A stretch of DNA of 64,000 nucleotides, taken from the NCBI RefSeq assembly GCF_009900745.1, contig NZ_WXVU01000004.1, positions 124,001-188,000 on the forward strand, in the 5' to 3' direction. The position numbers were made by a program, and so were the translations under genes. The DNA is from Chryseobacterium sp. c4a (GTDB taxonomy: Bacteria > Bacteroidota > Bacteroidia > Flavobacteriales > Weeksellaceae). This document shows, one piece after another, positions 8,548 to 16,230 of this stretch (within the stretch, counting starts at the first letter, position 1; each line of letters opens with the position of its first letter). Under the pieces are notes generated by a model. It did no database searches. It worked only from the letters and a program-made list of their open reading frames with translations, and had not been told where the DNA came from.

Positions 8548-9459
8548 ATGAAAGAAGTTGTTTTGATTACCGGAGCAAATGGCTTAATTGCAAAAGAACT
8601 TGCTAAAAAAATTGAGAATGAATTTGATGTAAGGTTTCTTACCCGAAAGAAAAAACAAGCCAATGAGTTTGAATGGGATCTCAAAAAAGGAACCGTTGAT
8701 GAAGCAGCTTTTGAAAATCTTTCTCATATCATTCATCTGGCAGGCGCTAATATTTCAGAAAAACGATGGACAGCAGAAAGGAAAAAAGAACTTATTTCCA
8801 GCAGAGTGGATTCTGCAACATTGCTCCGAAATACATTGAGAAAAAAAGAAATTAAACTAAAATCTTTTATTTCAGCTTCAGGAATCAACTTTTACGGAAC
8901 GCGGACTACAGAAAAAATATATTCGGAAAATGATCCCCCGGGACATGATTTCCTTAGTGAAGTGGTTGTTTTGTGGGAAAGAGCTGCTGACCATTTTAAA
9001 GAACAAAATCTAGCTGACAGGATTGTTAAAATCCGAACGGCTGTTGTGCTTTCTGAAAAAGAAGGTGCTTTAAAGAAAATGCTTCCGCCCATAGAATACG
9101 GAATTGGATCTGCTTTGGGAAGTGGAAAACAGTACATGCCCTGGATTCATATTGAAGACATTTGTTCCATTTATGAGTTCGCTCTGAAACACCCCAGCAT
9201 TCATGGTGCTTACAATGCTGTTTCACCTCAACATGCTACCAATGCAGATTTAACCAAAAAGATTGCTGAGGTTCTGAAGAAACCATTATTGATGCCCAAT
9301 GTTCCCGCTTTTCTTTTAAAAATATTATTTGGTGAGCTTGCGAGTGCTATTTTGGAAGGTTCCAGAGCTTCTTCACAAAAAATTCAGGATGCTGGTTTTC
9401 AATTTAAATTTCCGGATTTATATGAATCCCTCATTGATTTGTTGAAAAAAGAGAACTAG
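8548..9459 (+). CDS. TIGR01777-family NAD(P)-dependent epimerase-like protein (YfcH type)
   Basis: The protein has 303 residues, normal for the family. The N-terminal Rossmann motif ITGANGLIAKELA binds a dinucleotide, HLAGANISEKRW is the diagnostic TIGR01777/YfcH stretch, and a DUF1731-type C-terminal tail follows (about residues 250-300, PNVPAFLLKILFGELASAILEG). It belongs to the extended short-chain dehydrogenase superfamily; the physiological substrate is not known for the family. It is followed after 6 bp by a Crp/Fnr gene. Confidence 0.9.
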   Translation: MKEVVLITGANGLIAKELAKKIENEFDVRFLTRKKKQANEFEWDLKKGTVDEAAFENLSHIIHLAGANISEKRWTAERKKELISSRVDSATLLRNTLRKKEIKLKSFISASGINFYGTRTTEKIYSENDPPGHDFLSEVVVLWERAADHFKEQNLADRIVKIRTAVVLSEKEGALKKMLPPIEYGIGSALGSGKQYMPWIHIEDICSIYEFALKHPSIHGAYNAVSPQHATNADLTKKIAEVLKKPLLMPNVPAFLLKILFGELASAILEGSRASSQKIQDAGFQFKFPDLYESLIDLLKKEN

Positions 9460-9465
9460 TATTGT

Positions 9466-10056
9466 ATGGAAAATAATTTAATCTTAAAAAATATCTCCAA
9501 ACATATTTCTCTGAGCGACGCTGAAACCTCATATTTTTTGTCTTTATTGAAAGAAAAAAAGATCCAGAAAAAAGAATTGATTGTAAAACATCAGCAAACT
9601 TGTAAGCACATCAACTTTGTTGTAACAGGTATTTTACGAGCATTTTATCTGGATGCATCAGGAAAAGAATCTACCATTATGTTTGCTGTTTCAGACTGGT
9701 GGATCACAGATATGTATTGCTTTATTAATGAAAAACCTGCGATGCTAAATATTGAAGCTCTCGAAGAAAGTTTAGTGTTACAACTTTCCAAAGATCATCT
9801 GGATGAACTTTATAGCAAAGTTCCTAAGTTTGAGCGATTTTTCAGAATTATGATGCAAAATGCTTATATAAGAGAGCAACTCCGAACCATTGAAAATCTA
9901 TCACTTCCTGCAGAGGAGCGCTATTATAACTTTTTAAACAAATATCCACTAGCTGCAGAACGTGTTACTCAAAAACAGATTGCTTCTTATCTTGGAATCA
10001 CCCCTGAATTCTTGAGCATCATTAAAACAAACAGGCAAAAAACTAATTACTCTTAA
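9466..10056 (+). CDS. Crp/Fnr-family transcriptional regulator
   Basis: This 196-residue protein has an N-terminal cyclic-nucleotide-binding-like beta barrel (about residues 10-125, with the GKESTIMFAVSDWWITDM segment common in Bacteroidota members). A C-terminal helix-turn-helix follows, KQIASYLGITPEFLSIIKT. The cAMP-binding consensus residues are not evident, so the ligand is unknown. It is the last gene of the HPP operon. It is a distant paralogue of the regulator at 39525-40085. Confidence 0.88.
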   Translation: MENNLILKNISKHISLSDAETSYFLSLLKEKKIQKKELIVKHQQTCKHINFVVTGILRAFYLDASGKESTIMFAVSDWWITDMYCFINEKPAMLNIEALEESLVLQLSKDHLDELYSKVPKFERFFRIMMQNAYIREQLRTIENLSLPAEERYYNFLNKYPLAAERVTQKQIASYLGITPEFLSIIKTNRQKTNYS

Positions 10057-10109
10057 ACTACATTATTTTTTTTCTCTTATAAGTTCTTTTATTTTACTCA
10101 AAAAAAATT

Positions 10110-10469
10110 ATGCTTATACTTATTGCAGGCCCCTATAGAAGTGGAACCAATGATAATCCTGATTTGATCCAGCAAAACCTCGACAACCTTGAAGCGGTCG
10201 CTTTACCTATTTTCAGAAAGGGACATATTCCTATTATTGGCGAATGGGTTGCTCTCCCTTTAATGAAGCTGGCTGGCTCCAGCCAAATTGGGGATCAGGC
10301 ATGGCAGGAAATACAATATCCAGCTGCTCACCGTATTCTTGAAAAGTGTGATGCTGTTCTCAGAATTGAAGGAGCTTCTAAAGGCGCAGATGAAGACGTA
10401 AGAATCGCAAAAGAAAAAGGACTTACCATTTATTATAACATAGAAGACATCCCTTATGCAAAATCCTGA
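10110..10469 (+). CDS. DUF4406 nucleoside deoxyribosyltransferase-like protein
   Basis: The protein has 119 residues. The N-terminus [12 protein letters not shown] and the later [21 protein letters not shown] follow the pattern of the nucleoside 2-deoxyribosyltransferase superfamily (an IYLAGP-like strand and a D-x-x-x-R helix). DUF4406 members are thought to act on nucleotides or nucleosides. Its last 14 bp overlap the NUDIX hydrolase gene, so the two are translationally linked and probably work in the same nucleotide clean-up or salvage process. That last step is inference. Confidence 0.8.
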   Translation: MLILIAGPYRSGTNDNPDLIQQNLDNLEAVALPIFRKGHIPIIGEWVALPLMKLAGSSQIGDQAWQEIQYPAAHRILEKCDAVLRIEGASKGADEDVRIAKEKGLTIYYNIEDIPYAKS

Positions 10470-11037
10470 TATTACTATTTTAAAAACAGATATTTTATCT
10501 GACAACTGGTATACTTTAAATAAAGTTACTTTTACAGTTCGCAAAAAAGATGGAACTACAGAAACCCAAAGCAGAGAAGCTTATGATCGTGGAAACGGAG
10601 CGGTTATTTTGCTTTATAATACAATTTCCAATACTATTATTCTGACCAGACAATTCCGATTACCAACTTATATTAACGGAAATGCTACCGGAATGCTTAT
10701 TGAAGCCTGTGCCGGGCTTTTAGACAATGATAATCCTGAGGATTGTATTAAAAGAGAAACAGAAGAAGAAACAGGATACAAGGTTTCCAAGGTAGAGAAA
10801 GTATTTGAAGCCTATATGTCTCCCGGTTCTGTTACGGAGATCCTTCATTTTTTCATCGCTGAATATTCAAATGAAATGAAAATTAATGATGGCGGCGGGC
10901 TTGAGGAAGAAGGTGAGCAGATTGAAGTACTGGAATTGCCTATTGATAAAGCACTTGCCATGATGGATTCCGGAGAGATCAAAGATGCAAAAACCATTAT
11001 GTTATTGCAACATTTAAGAATAAAGAGAATTTTATAA
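10456..11037 (+). CDS. nudK: NUDIX hydrolase, NudK-like (nucleoside diphosphate sugar pyrophosphatase)
   Basis: This 193-residue protein has a full Nudix box (G-x5-E-x7-REUxEExGU) at [20 protein letters not shown] and the following G. The layout resembles Nud[12 protein letters not shown] before the box, [15 protein letters not shown] and [17 protein letters not shown] after it. NudK hydrolyses GDP-mannose to mannose-1-phosphate and GMP in E. coli. The start overlaps the DUF4406 gene by 14 bp. The enzyme class is firm; the exact substrate is inferred from the overall pattern. Confidence 0.88.
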   Translation: MQNPDITILKTDILSDNWYTLNKVTFTVRKKDGTTETQSREAYDRGNGAVILLYNTISNTIILTRQFRLPTYINGNATGMLIEACAGLLDNDNPEDCIKRETEEETGYKVSKVEKVFEAYMSPGSVTEILHFFIAEYSNEMKINDGGGLEEEGEQIEVLELPIDKALAMMDSGEIKDAKTIMLLQHLRIKRIL

Positions 11038-11097
11038 TATTTTTTTGCAGATAGATTTATGAGAGGCCTATAATCTTTTAATAATTATATTTAAACT

Positions 11098-11484
11098 ATG
11101 AAAAACTTATCAACTCTTGAACATATAAATCTTGCAATCAACCCTAAATTCCAGGATTGGGTGCTGTTTAAAAACGATACCTATATTATTTTTGACGATA
11201 TTACCATTGTAGAAAATGTACAGGAAGAAGCGATCAGACTTATGAAAGAATTTGGGCCTATATTGGCAGGAGGCCCTGCCGGAGATTTCAATGTTATTCA
11301 TTTGAATTCTACTGAGGGTTGGCTTGTTTCCGGACATGGATATGGCATGTATACCTATGTACATCCATCAGAACTGGATAATGAAATTCCCAATGATTTG
11401 GAAATAGGGTTATTTGGAAGATCAAAACGAAATTCGGATGGTAAAAACCCAGAGATTGTTCATATCAACAGAAGCAATTCTTAA
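11098..11484 (+). CDS. hypothetical protein, 128 aa
   Basis: A soluble acidic protein with no signal peptide. The glycine-rich centre GPILAGGPAGDFNVIHL and the stretch GWLVSGHGYGMYTYVHPSEL are the most distinctive parts. I do not recognise the family with confidence. It is followed after 46 bp by a DUF2750 protein; both are small cytoplasmic proteins of a size seen among immunity-type accessory genes, but no toxin partner is nearby. Confidence 0.65.
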   Translation: MKNLSTLEHINLAINPKFQDWVLFKNDTYIIFDDITIVENVQEEAIRLMKEFGPILAGGPAGDFNVIHLNSTEGWLVSGHGYGMYTYVHPSELDNEIPNDLEIGLFGRSKRNSDGKNPEIVHINRSNS

Positions 11485-11530
11485 CCGGGATTGTCGAAAA
11501 TAAAACAGCTTTAATTCATAATTTCAAATC

Positions 11531-11989
11531 ATGCTTAAAGATCACATTACCTTACAAATCCGCTATAAAGACTTCATCAGAAAAATCAGTGAAACAGAAA
11601 CCGTTTATGGTTTAAAAGATGATAGAGGATATGCTACCTCCTACTCCAATGATCTGGAATATGAGGATGGAGAACCTGTACAGATCATTTGTTTCTGGTC
11701 AGATGCAGTAAGAGCAAAATCCTGCGTATACAATGAATGGAGCCGTTATGAGGCCACTCCTATTCCACTTGATGAATTTTTGGAAAATTGGTGTCTGGGA
11801 ATGAATAGTGATGGTTTAATCGTAGGTATAGATTTTGATCGAAATTTGTTTGGATATGAAGCAGAACCTTTGGAATTAGCTCTTGAAATTATTGAAGAAC
11901 TTAGAAAAAACGACAAATCCTTAATTCTAAGAAAGTTTAATGATATGGAGGATATGGAGAATCAGATAAGAGATGTATTAAAAGACTAA
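11531..11989 (+). CDS. DUF2750 domain protein
   Basis: The protein has 152 residues. The pattern FIRKISETETVYGLKDDRGYA, then ICFWSDAVRAKSCV and PIPLDEFLENWCLGM with a C-terminal GYEAEPLELA, is characteristic of DUF2750. It is cytoplasmic with no known function. It is separated by only 9 bp from the DUF2306 membrane protein gene and is probably co-transcribed with it. Confidence 0.82.
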   Translation: MLKDHITLQIRYKDFIRKISETETVYGLKDDRGYATSYSNDLEYEDGEPVQIICFWSDAVRAKSCVYNEWSRYEATPIPLDEFLENWCLGMNSDGLIVGIDFDRNLFGYEAEPLELALEIIEELRKNDKSLILRKFNDMEDMENQIRDVLKD

Positions 11990-11998
11990 AAAAGATTC

Positions 11999-12664
11999 AT
12001 GGTAAAATCATTGGGAATAAAGACTGCTAAAATTATGGCAGTGTTTTCTGTTTTTATTTTCAGTATTCTGATGCTGAAAACGATTTCCCAATATACCTCT
12101 CTTGATAAAACCGTAGGATTTCTTGCCTTTAAGCAACAAGTGGTCAATAACCCTTATTGGATGGCATTTTTTTATATTCATATTTTTTCAATCACCCTTT
12201 GCCTTCTGGCAGGTCTTACTCAATTTTCAGCTCAGTTTCTGAGAGAAAACAGGAGTTTACACAAAATAATTGGTAAGGTCTATGTCTATAATATCCTCAT
12301 CATTAATGTTCCGGCCTGTTTTGTATTGGGATTGTTTTCTAATGGTGGACTGATAGGTATTACAGGGTTTCTGATCCAGGATATTCTTTGGGCTTATTTT
12401 ACGATAGTTGCTGTCCTTACTATTAAAAAAGGAAATATTATCAGGCATAAAAATTATATGATTTTAAGCTATGCCATTACGACCACTGCGATTACTTTCA
12501 GAATCATCAAGAATCTTTTCTATAATGAAAAACATCATGACTATGAACTTTTTTATGGTATAAATGTATGGTTGGCTCTTATTATTAATCTTCTGATCGC
12601 TTATTTCTTTATTAGAAAAAAAAGTTCATTTATCGCTGAAAAGAAACATTCGTTATTAAAATAA
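11999..12664 (+). CDS. DUF2306 family integral membrane protein
   Basis: The 221 residues contain about six membrane segments. The HKIIGKVYVY motif and the later RHKNYMILSYAITTTAITFR match the DUF2306 pattern of conserved His and Arg residues at membrane boundaries. No catalytic function is established. Its last 35 bp overlap, tail to tail, a small membrane-protein gene on the minus strand. Another protein with a similar layout is at 32046-32705. Confidence 0.83.
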   Translation: MVKSLGIKTAKIMAVFSVFIFSILMLKTISQYTSLDKTVGFLAFKQQVVNNPYWMAFFYIHIFSITLCLLAGLTQFSAQFLRENRSLHKIIGKVYVYNILIINVPACFVLGLFSNGGLIGITGFLIQDILWAYFTIVAVLTIKKGNIIRHKNYMILSYAITTTAITFRIIKNLFYNEKHHDYELFYGINVWLALIINLLIAYFFIRKKSSFIAEKKHSLLK

Positions 12665-12851
12665 AAATACTGATAAATGAGATCAAAAGGAATGAGCCTA
12701 TAAATATCAAAATATTAAGCAACTTTTTGTATTTATGATTCTTTGTCCATCGGTTACAAAAGCTAACAATAACATTAGAGATCCAGGCAAAAATAATAAT
12801 TACGAAAAGGAGAAACAGAAGAATAATAAGGTAAACCCAATCAAAAGGCAT
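12630..12851 (-). CDS. small two-helix membrane protein, tandem copy B
   Basis: A 73-residue protein with two long hydrophobic helices (about residues 5-30 and 45-67) joined by a basic loop, FCNRWTKNHKYKKLLN. The same loop and second helix recur in the gene just upstream (12890-13087): FC[NK]RWTK-HKY, LNxLIFI, SFL, and the ending near FxR. That conservation at protein level marks both as genuine genes rather than chance frames. The family is unknown. It overlaps the DUF2306 gene by 35 bp in convergent orientation. Confidence 0.62.
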   Translation of the reverse strand: MPFDWVYLIILLFLLFVIIIFAWISNVIVSFCNRWTKNHKYKKLLNILIFIGSFLLISFISIFILITNVSFQR

Positions 12852-12889
12852 AAGACTATATTTTTTAAAATTATTATTTTCAAATCTAA

Positions 12890-13087
12890 CTATCTGGAAA
12901 AATCAAGAGTCCCTATAAAAATAAAAATAGTGATGTATGATAGCATAAGAAATGATATGATGAATATGAGCGTATTCAAGACCACTTCATACTTGTGGCC
13001 TTTAGTCCATCGCTTACAAAAACTCATGATGAGGTAAGAAATTACGCTCAAAACTGCAATAACAAAAAGAAAGAAAAAATAGATCAT
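12890..13087 (-). CDS. small two-helix membrane protein, tandem copy A
   Basis: A 65-residue paralogue of the protein encoded directly downstream, with the same two-helix plan and the loop FCKRWTKGHKYEVVLN. It lies 38 bp upstream of copy B on the same strand. The two are likely an ancient tandem duplication. No signal for function beyond inner-membrane location is visible. Confidence 0.62.
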   Translation of the reverse strand: MIYFFFLFVIAVLSVISYLIMSFCKRWTKGHKYEVVLNTLIFIISFLMLSYITIFIFIGTLDFSR

Positions 13088-13232
13088 GGCTGTACTTTAT
13101 CTTGTAAAGCTATTATTTTAAAATTAGAAAAAGAACAGGGAACATAAATATTCCCAATTTCAGCTATAAATAACACACTAACAGCCTACAAATCCTGATA
13201 TTTGTAAGGATAATATTTCAAAACAAAGAATT

Positions 13233-13613
13233 ATGAAGATTAAAAACATAGACCATATTGTATTAACGGTAGCAGATATTGATAAAACCATAGAATTCTA
13301 TACTCAGATTATGGGTTTTGAAGTGGTGACCTTTGGAGATAACCGAAAAGCACTCACTTTTGGAAATCAAAAGATTAATCTTCATCAAAAAGGTCATGAG
13401 TTTGAACCCAAAGCTGAATATCCTACCAGTGGTTCCGCAGATCTTTGTTTCATTGCTCATACAGATATTCATGATGTTCTGGAGGAACTGAAGCAAAAAA
13501 ATGTAGAAATCATCGAGGGCATCGTAGATCGCACAGGCGCTTTAGGAAAGATAAAATCTGTTTATTTCCGTGATCCGGATCAAAACCTTATTGAAGTGAG
13601 CAACTATTCTTGA
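13233..13613 (+). CDS. VOC-family protein (glyoxalase/bleomycin resistance-like)
   Basis: A single-domain 126-residue protein with the beta-alpha-beta-beta-beta repeats of the vicinal oxygen chelate fold: IKNIDHIVLTVADIDKTIEFY at the start and YFRDPDQNLIEVSNY at the end. Candidate metal ligands are His9, His49 and the C-terminal Glu. The family includes lyases, dioxygenases and antibiotic-binding proteins; the closest general match is the GloA-like VOC virulence-protein subgroup. The role is not determined. Confidence 0.88.
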   Translation: MKIKNIDHIVLTVADIDKTIEFYTQIMGFEVVTFGDNRKALTFGNQKINLHQKGHEFEPKAEYPTSGSADLCFIAHTDIHDVLEELKQKNVEIIEGIVDRTGALGKIKSVYFRDPDQNLIEVSNYS

Positions 13614-13656
13614 GCTAATAATCAATAACTCATACTTTTCCTATAGAAAGTAATTT

Positions 13657-13743
13657 AAACCATTAAGATTTTTAATAAGTAGCTTTTCTTAGAGCAAAGC
13701 TCTTCTTAACAATCCTTAAATTCTTATTTTATCTTAATGGTTT
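13657..13743. repeat. long inverted repeat with 13-bp ends and inner hairpin
   Basis: AAACCATTAAGAT at 13657-13669 is exactly inverted as ATCTTAATGGTTT at 13731-13743. Further partial complementarity runs inward, and a tight hairpin GAGC-AAA-GCTC sits at 13692-13702. It lies between the convergent VOC and WG-repeat genes and may serve as a bidirectional terminator or be a genus-specific palindromic repeat. Confidence 0.7.
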
Positions 13744-13749
13744 AAAAAT

Positions 13750-16215
13750 TTATTCTTCTAGATCCATATCATTTTCTTCTCCAAATTTTTTCCAATACTG
13801 GTATTTTTCCGGATCGACAAAGGCAGGATCTTCTTTATAGAAGTATAAGAGTCTTCTCAATGCTGTAGTGTAATATCCATGCTGCAAAGACTTTTCATAG
13901 TGTTTAATTGCTTTTTTGATGCTTACTTTTACTCCTAATCCTTCATCATACATAATTCCGTAATAAATATCGGAATAAGCGCCTTCTGTATCTTTTCTTA
14001 GATACCGCTGAAGATTGGCAAAATCACTTTTCTGATAATAGATTTCTGCAAACTTTTCATCATTATAATAGTATTTCTTTTCGGCCTGTTTATAGTAGTC
14101 TAATGCCAGGTCATAGTCCTGTAATACATATTCACCATAAAAATATAACAATCCAAGATTCTGCATGGCCAGCCCATCTCCTAATTCTGCGGACTTTCTG
14201 AAACACTTTAGAGCTTTTTTAATATCCTGAGGATATCCCACCCCACTCTGATAATGATAGCCAAGGTTATTCCAGGCAATGGCGTGATCTTTTGAAGCTG
14301 CTTTTTCATACAAGGCAAGCCCCTTGTCCAGATTGTAGTATTCAGGATATTCATCATGAACATAAATATATCCAAGTTCCACCATCATATCTGTATTTCC
14401 GCGGCGTACTCCTATTTCATATAACCTTACAGCTTCTTCAATCTTTCCCTCTTCAGTATATTCTTCGGCTCGTGACATCAGCGTTTTATCATCAAAATAC
14501 TGTTCGTAGTCTGAACCTTTGTTTTCCGTCCATACTTTATAAAAATCAAGGAAATATTTTTGATCTTTTCCACGAAGGTTATGTCTTTGTTCATAGAAAG
14601 CTCCCAGTTGATGATCGGAAATCTGATGCAGTTTTCTTTCAGCATCAAGGATAAACATTTCATTCCCTTTATAAAGGCAAAGCATCTGTTCATTATAGTC
14701 TATTCCTTCTCCAATATAATCGTAAATATCGCTTTGCATTTCTGTTTTCTGATCAAAATAGAACATCCCTTTTGAGGTGGTCACACGGAAAATTTCTTCT
14801 CTGCAAGCTTCTATTTTTTTATATTCTTTAGATGAGGGCAGCAACCAACGGTCTTCAGCAGCATTATACACTCCCCAGCCATTTTCATCAGACATCAGAA
14901 ATACATCCTTCATAAACTGGGTATACCAATCCCTGTGGATATTTTCAATCGTATGTTCTTTCAACCTGAATTCACCTGATTTTATATCGTAGATATACCA
15001 TTCCTTAGCTTTTTTGTAGGCAAAAGAAGTATAATAATCTATAAGCATCAGCGTATCTATGTCATTATCCAAAAGGCTTCCATCAGCTTTTAAAATACTG
15101 TTTTTTTTCTGAAATTTATTCGGTTTAACCCAATAGTATCCTCCATTAATTTGTCCCAACACATCTTCAGGATATTCACCCAGGAAAACACCGCCAAAGG
15201 TATAAAAGGCTCTCTTGGAGCTTCCTTCCAATCTATGGTAAAGAAATTCGGAATAATCAAATTCTAAAGGCTGATCAAAAGACTTTGCAATAATCTGTTT
15301 ATTGGATACATCAATAAGGTGATACTTGCCATCTTTTTTAGCATTGAAAAAATAGACATGCCTTAACATCTCCAGCTCTTCATATTCACAAGGAATCACT
15401 ATTTCTCCGGTAGCGATATTAATGAGCCCGCATAGCTGATCAATTTCTATGATCCCATAATTTTTGCCGTCAATAAAAAGAGCATCATACCCTTCCTCAT
15501 AAATACAGTCAATAAGTATTTTCCCATCATTTCTCAGATACCCGTACTTACTATTTTTCTGTACAACAGCAATTCCTTCCTCAGTAAAGGCGAATATTTC
15601 GTCATAAACTGCAGGAGTGATGATATTTCCTTTTTTATCTTTTAATCCCCAAAGACCATTGTCTTCAAAAGATTCTGAAATATCTTTATACAGATCTTCA
15701 TTCCAATACCCGAGGCCATAATCAATCCAGTCTGTTTCAAGCATTTCTAAAAAGGATCCATATCCACTTCTGGCTACAATCTCTTTTTCCAGCCATCCAA
15801 GGTTCTGTTTAGCCATCGCTTTATCATACAGCCTGCTCTTTTCCTTGATCTCTTCTACCCAGTTTTTGGCCTGATCAGAATGTTTTTCTTCACTCATATT
15901 GAAGACATCCCATCCATTGATCATTAAAGTATCATAGGGAAGGTCATCCAACATCTCGAACATTTTATTAACGGGTTCATAGTATGCTTTTTTATAAAGC
16001 AACTGATAATGTTCACCCAACAACTGGTAGAATGATTTCAGTCTTTCTACTCCATTTGTTTTATCAAAGTACAGGAGTTTTCCTTTTGATCTTGGATCAC
16101 AGGAAAATAAAGGGAGAAACAATTCCGGAATCTCATAATTCCATTCTCCAAGATAATATGAATATTGGTCTCCAGTTTTTGAATCTACATTGTATACGTA
16201 AAGACGATGTGCCAT
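13750..16215 (-). CDS. WG-repeat and Sel1-repeat protein
   Basis: The protein has 821 residues and no signal peptide. The N-terminal 170 residues (MAHRLYVYNVDSKTG...) are an unassigned domain also seen at the head of other Flavobacteriia WG proteins. The middle (about 185-330) has WG beta-repeats such as GLWGLKDKKGNIITPAVYDE and YGYLRNDGKILIDCIYEEGY. The C-terminal third (about 600-800) is a set of Sel1/TPR-like helical repeats such as AIAWNNLGYHYQSGVGYPQ. It is a likely protein-protein interaction scaffold in the cytoplasm. It follows the TPR gene by 15 bp and is probably translated with it. Confidence 0.85.
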   Translation of the reverse strand: MAHRLYVYNVDSKTGDQYSYYLGEWNYEIPELFLPLFSCDPRSKGKLLYFDKTNGVERLKSFYQLLGEHYQLLYKKAYYEPVNKMFEMLDDLPYDTLMINGWDVFNMSEEKHSDQAKNWVEEIKEKSRLYDKAMAKQNLGWLEKEIVARSGYGSFLEMLETDWIDYGLGYWNEDLYKDISESFEDNGLWGLKDKKGNIITPAVYDEIFAFTEEGIAVVQKNSKYGYLRNDGKILIDCIYEEGYDALFIDGKNYGIIEIDQLCGLINIATGEIVIPCEYEELEMLRHVYFFNAKKDGKYHLIDVSNKQIIAKSFDQPLEFDYSEFLYHRLEGSSKRAFYTFGGVFLGEYPEDVLGQINGGYYWVKPNKFQKKNSILKADGSLLDNDIDTLMLIDYYTSFAYKKAKEWYIYDIKSGEFRLKEHTIENIHRDWYTQFMKDVFLMSDENGWGVYNAAEDRWLLPSSKEYKKIEACREEIFRVTTSKGMFYFDQKTEMQSDIYDYIGEGIDYNEQMLCLYKGNEMFILDAERKLHQISDHQLGAFYEQRHNLRGKDQKYFLDFYKVWTENKGSDYEQYFDDKTLMSRAEEYTEEGKIEEAVRLYEIGVRRGNTDMMVELGYIYVHDEYPEYYNLDKGLALYEKAASKDHAIAWNNLGYHYQSGVGYPQDIKKALKCFRKSAELGDGLAMQNLGLLYFYGEYVLQDYDLALDYYKQAEKKYYYNDEKFAEIYYQKSDFANLQRYLRKDTEGAYSDIYYGIMYDEGLGVKVSIKKAIKHYEKSLQHGYYTTALRRLLYFYKEDPAFVDPEKYQYWKKFGEENDMDLEE

Positions 16216-16230
16216 TTTTTTCTTTAATGA

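Noticed and set aside
12735..13037. 100-codon plus-strand frame
   Set aside because: It lies antisense to two minus-strand frames that are homologous to each other; its own translation is low-complexity and Lys/Asn-rich.
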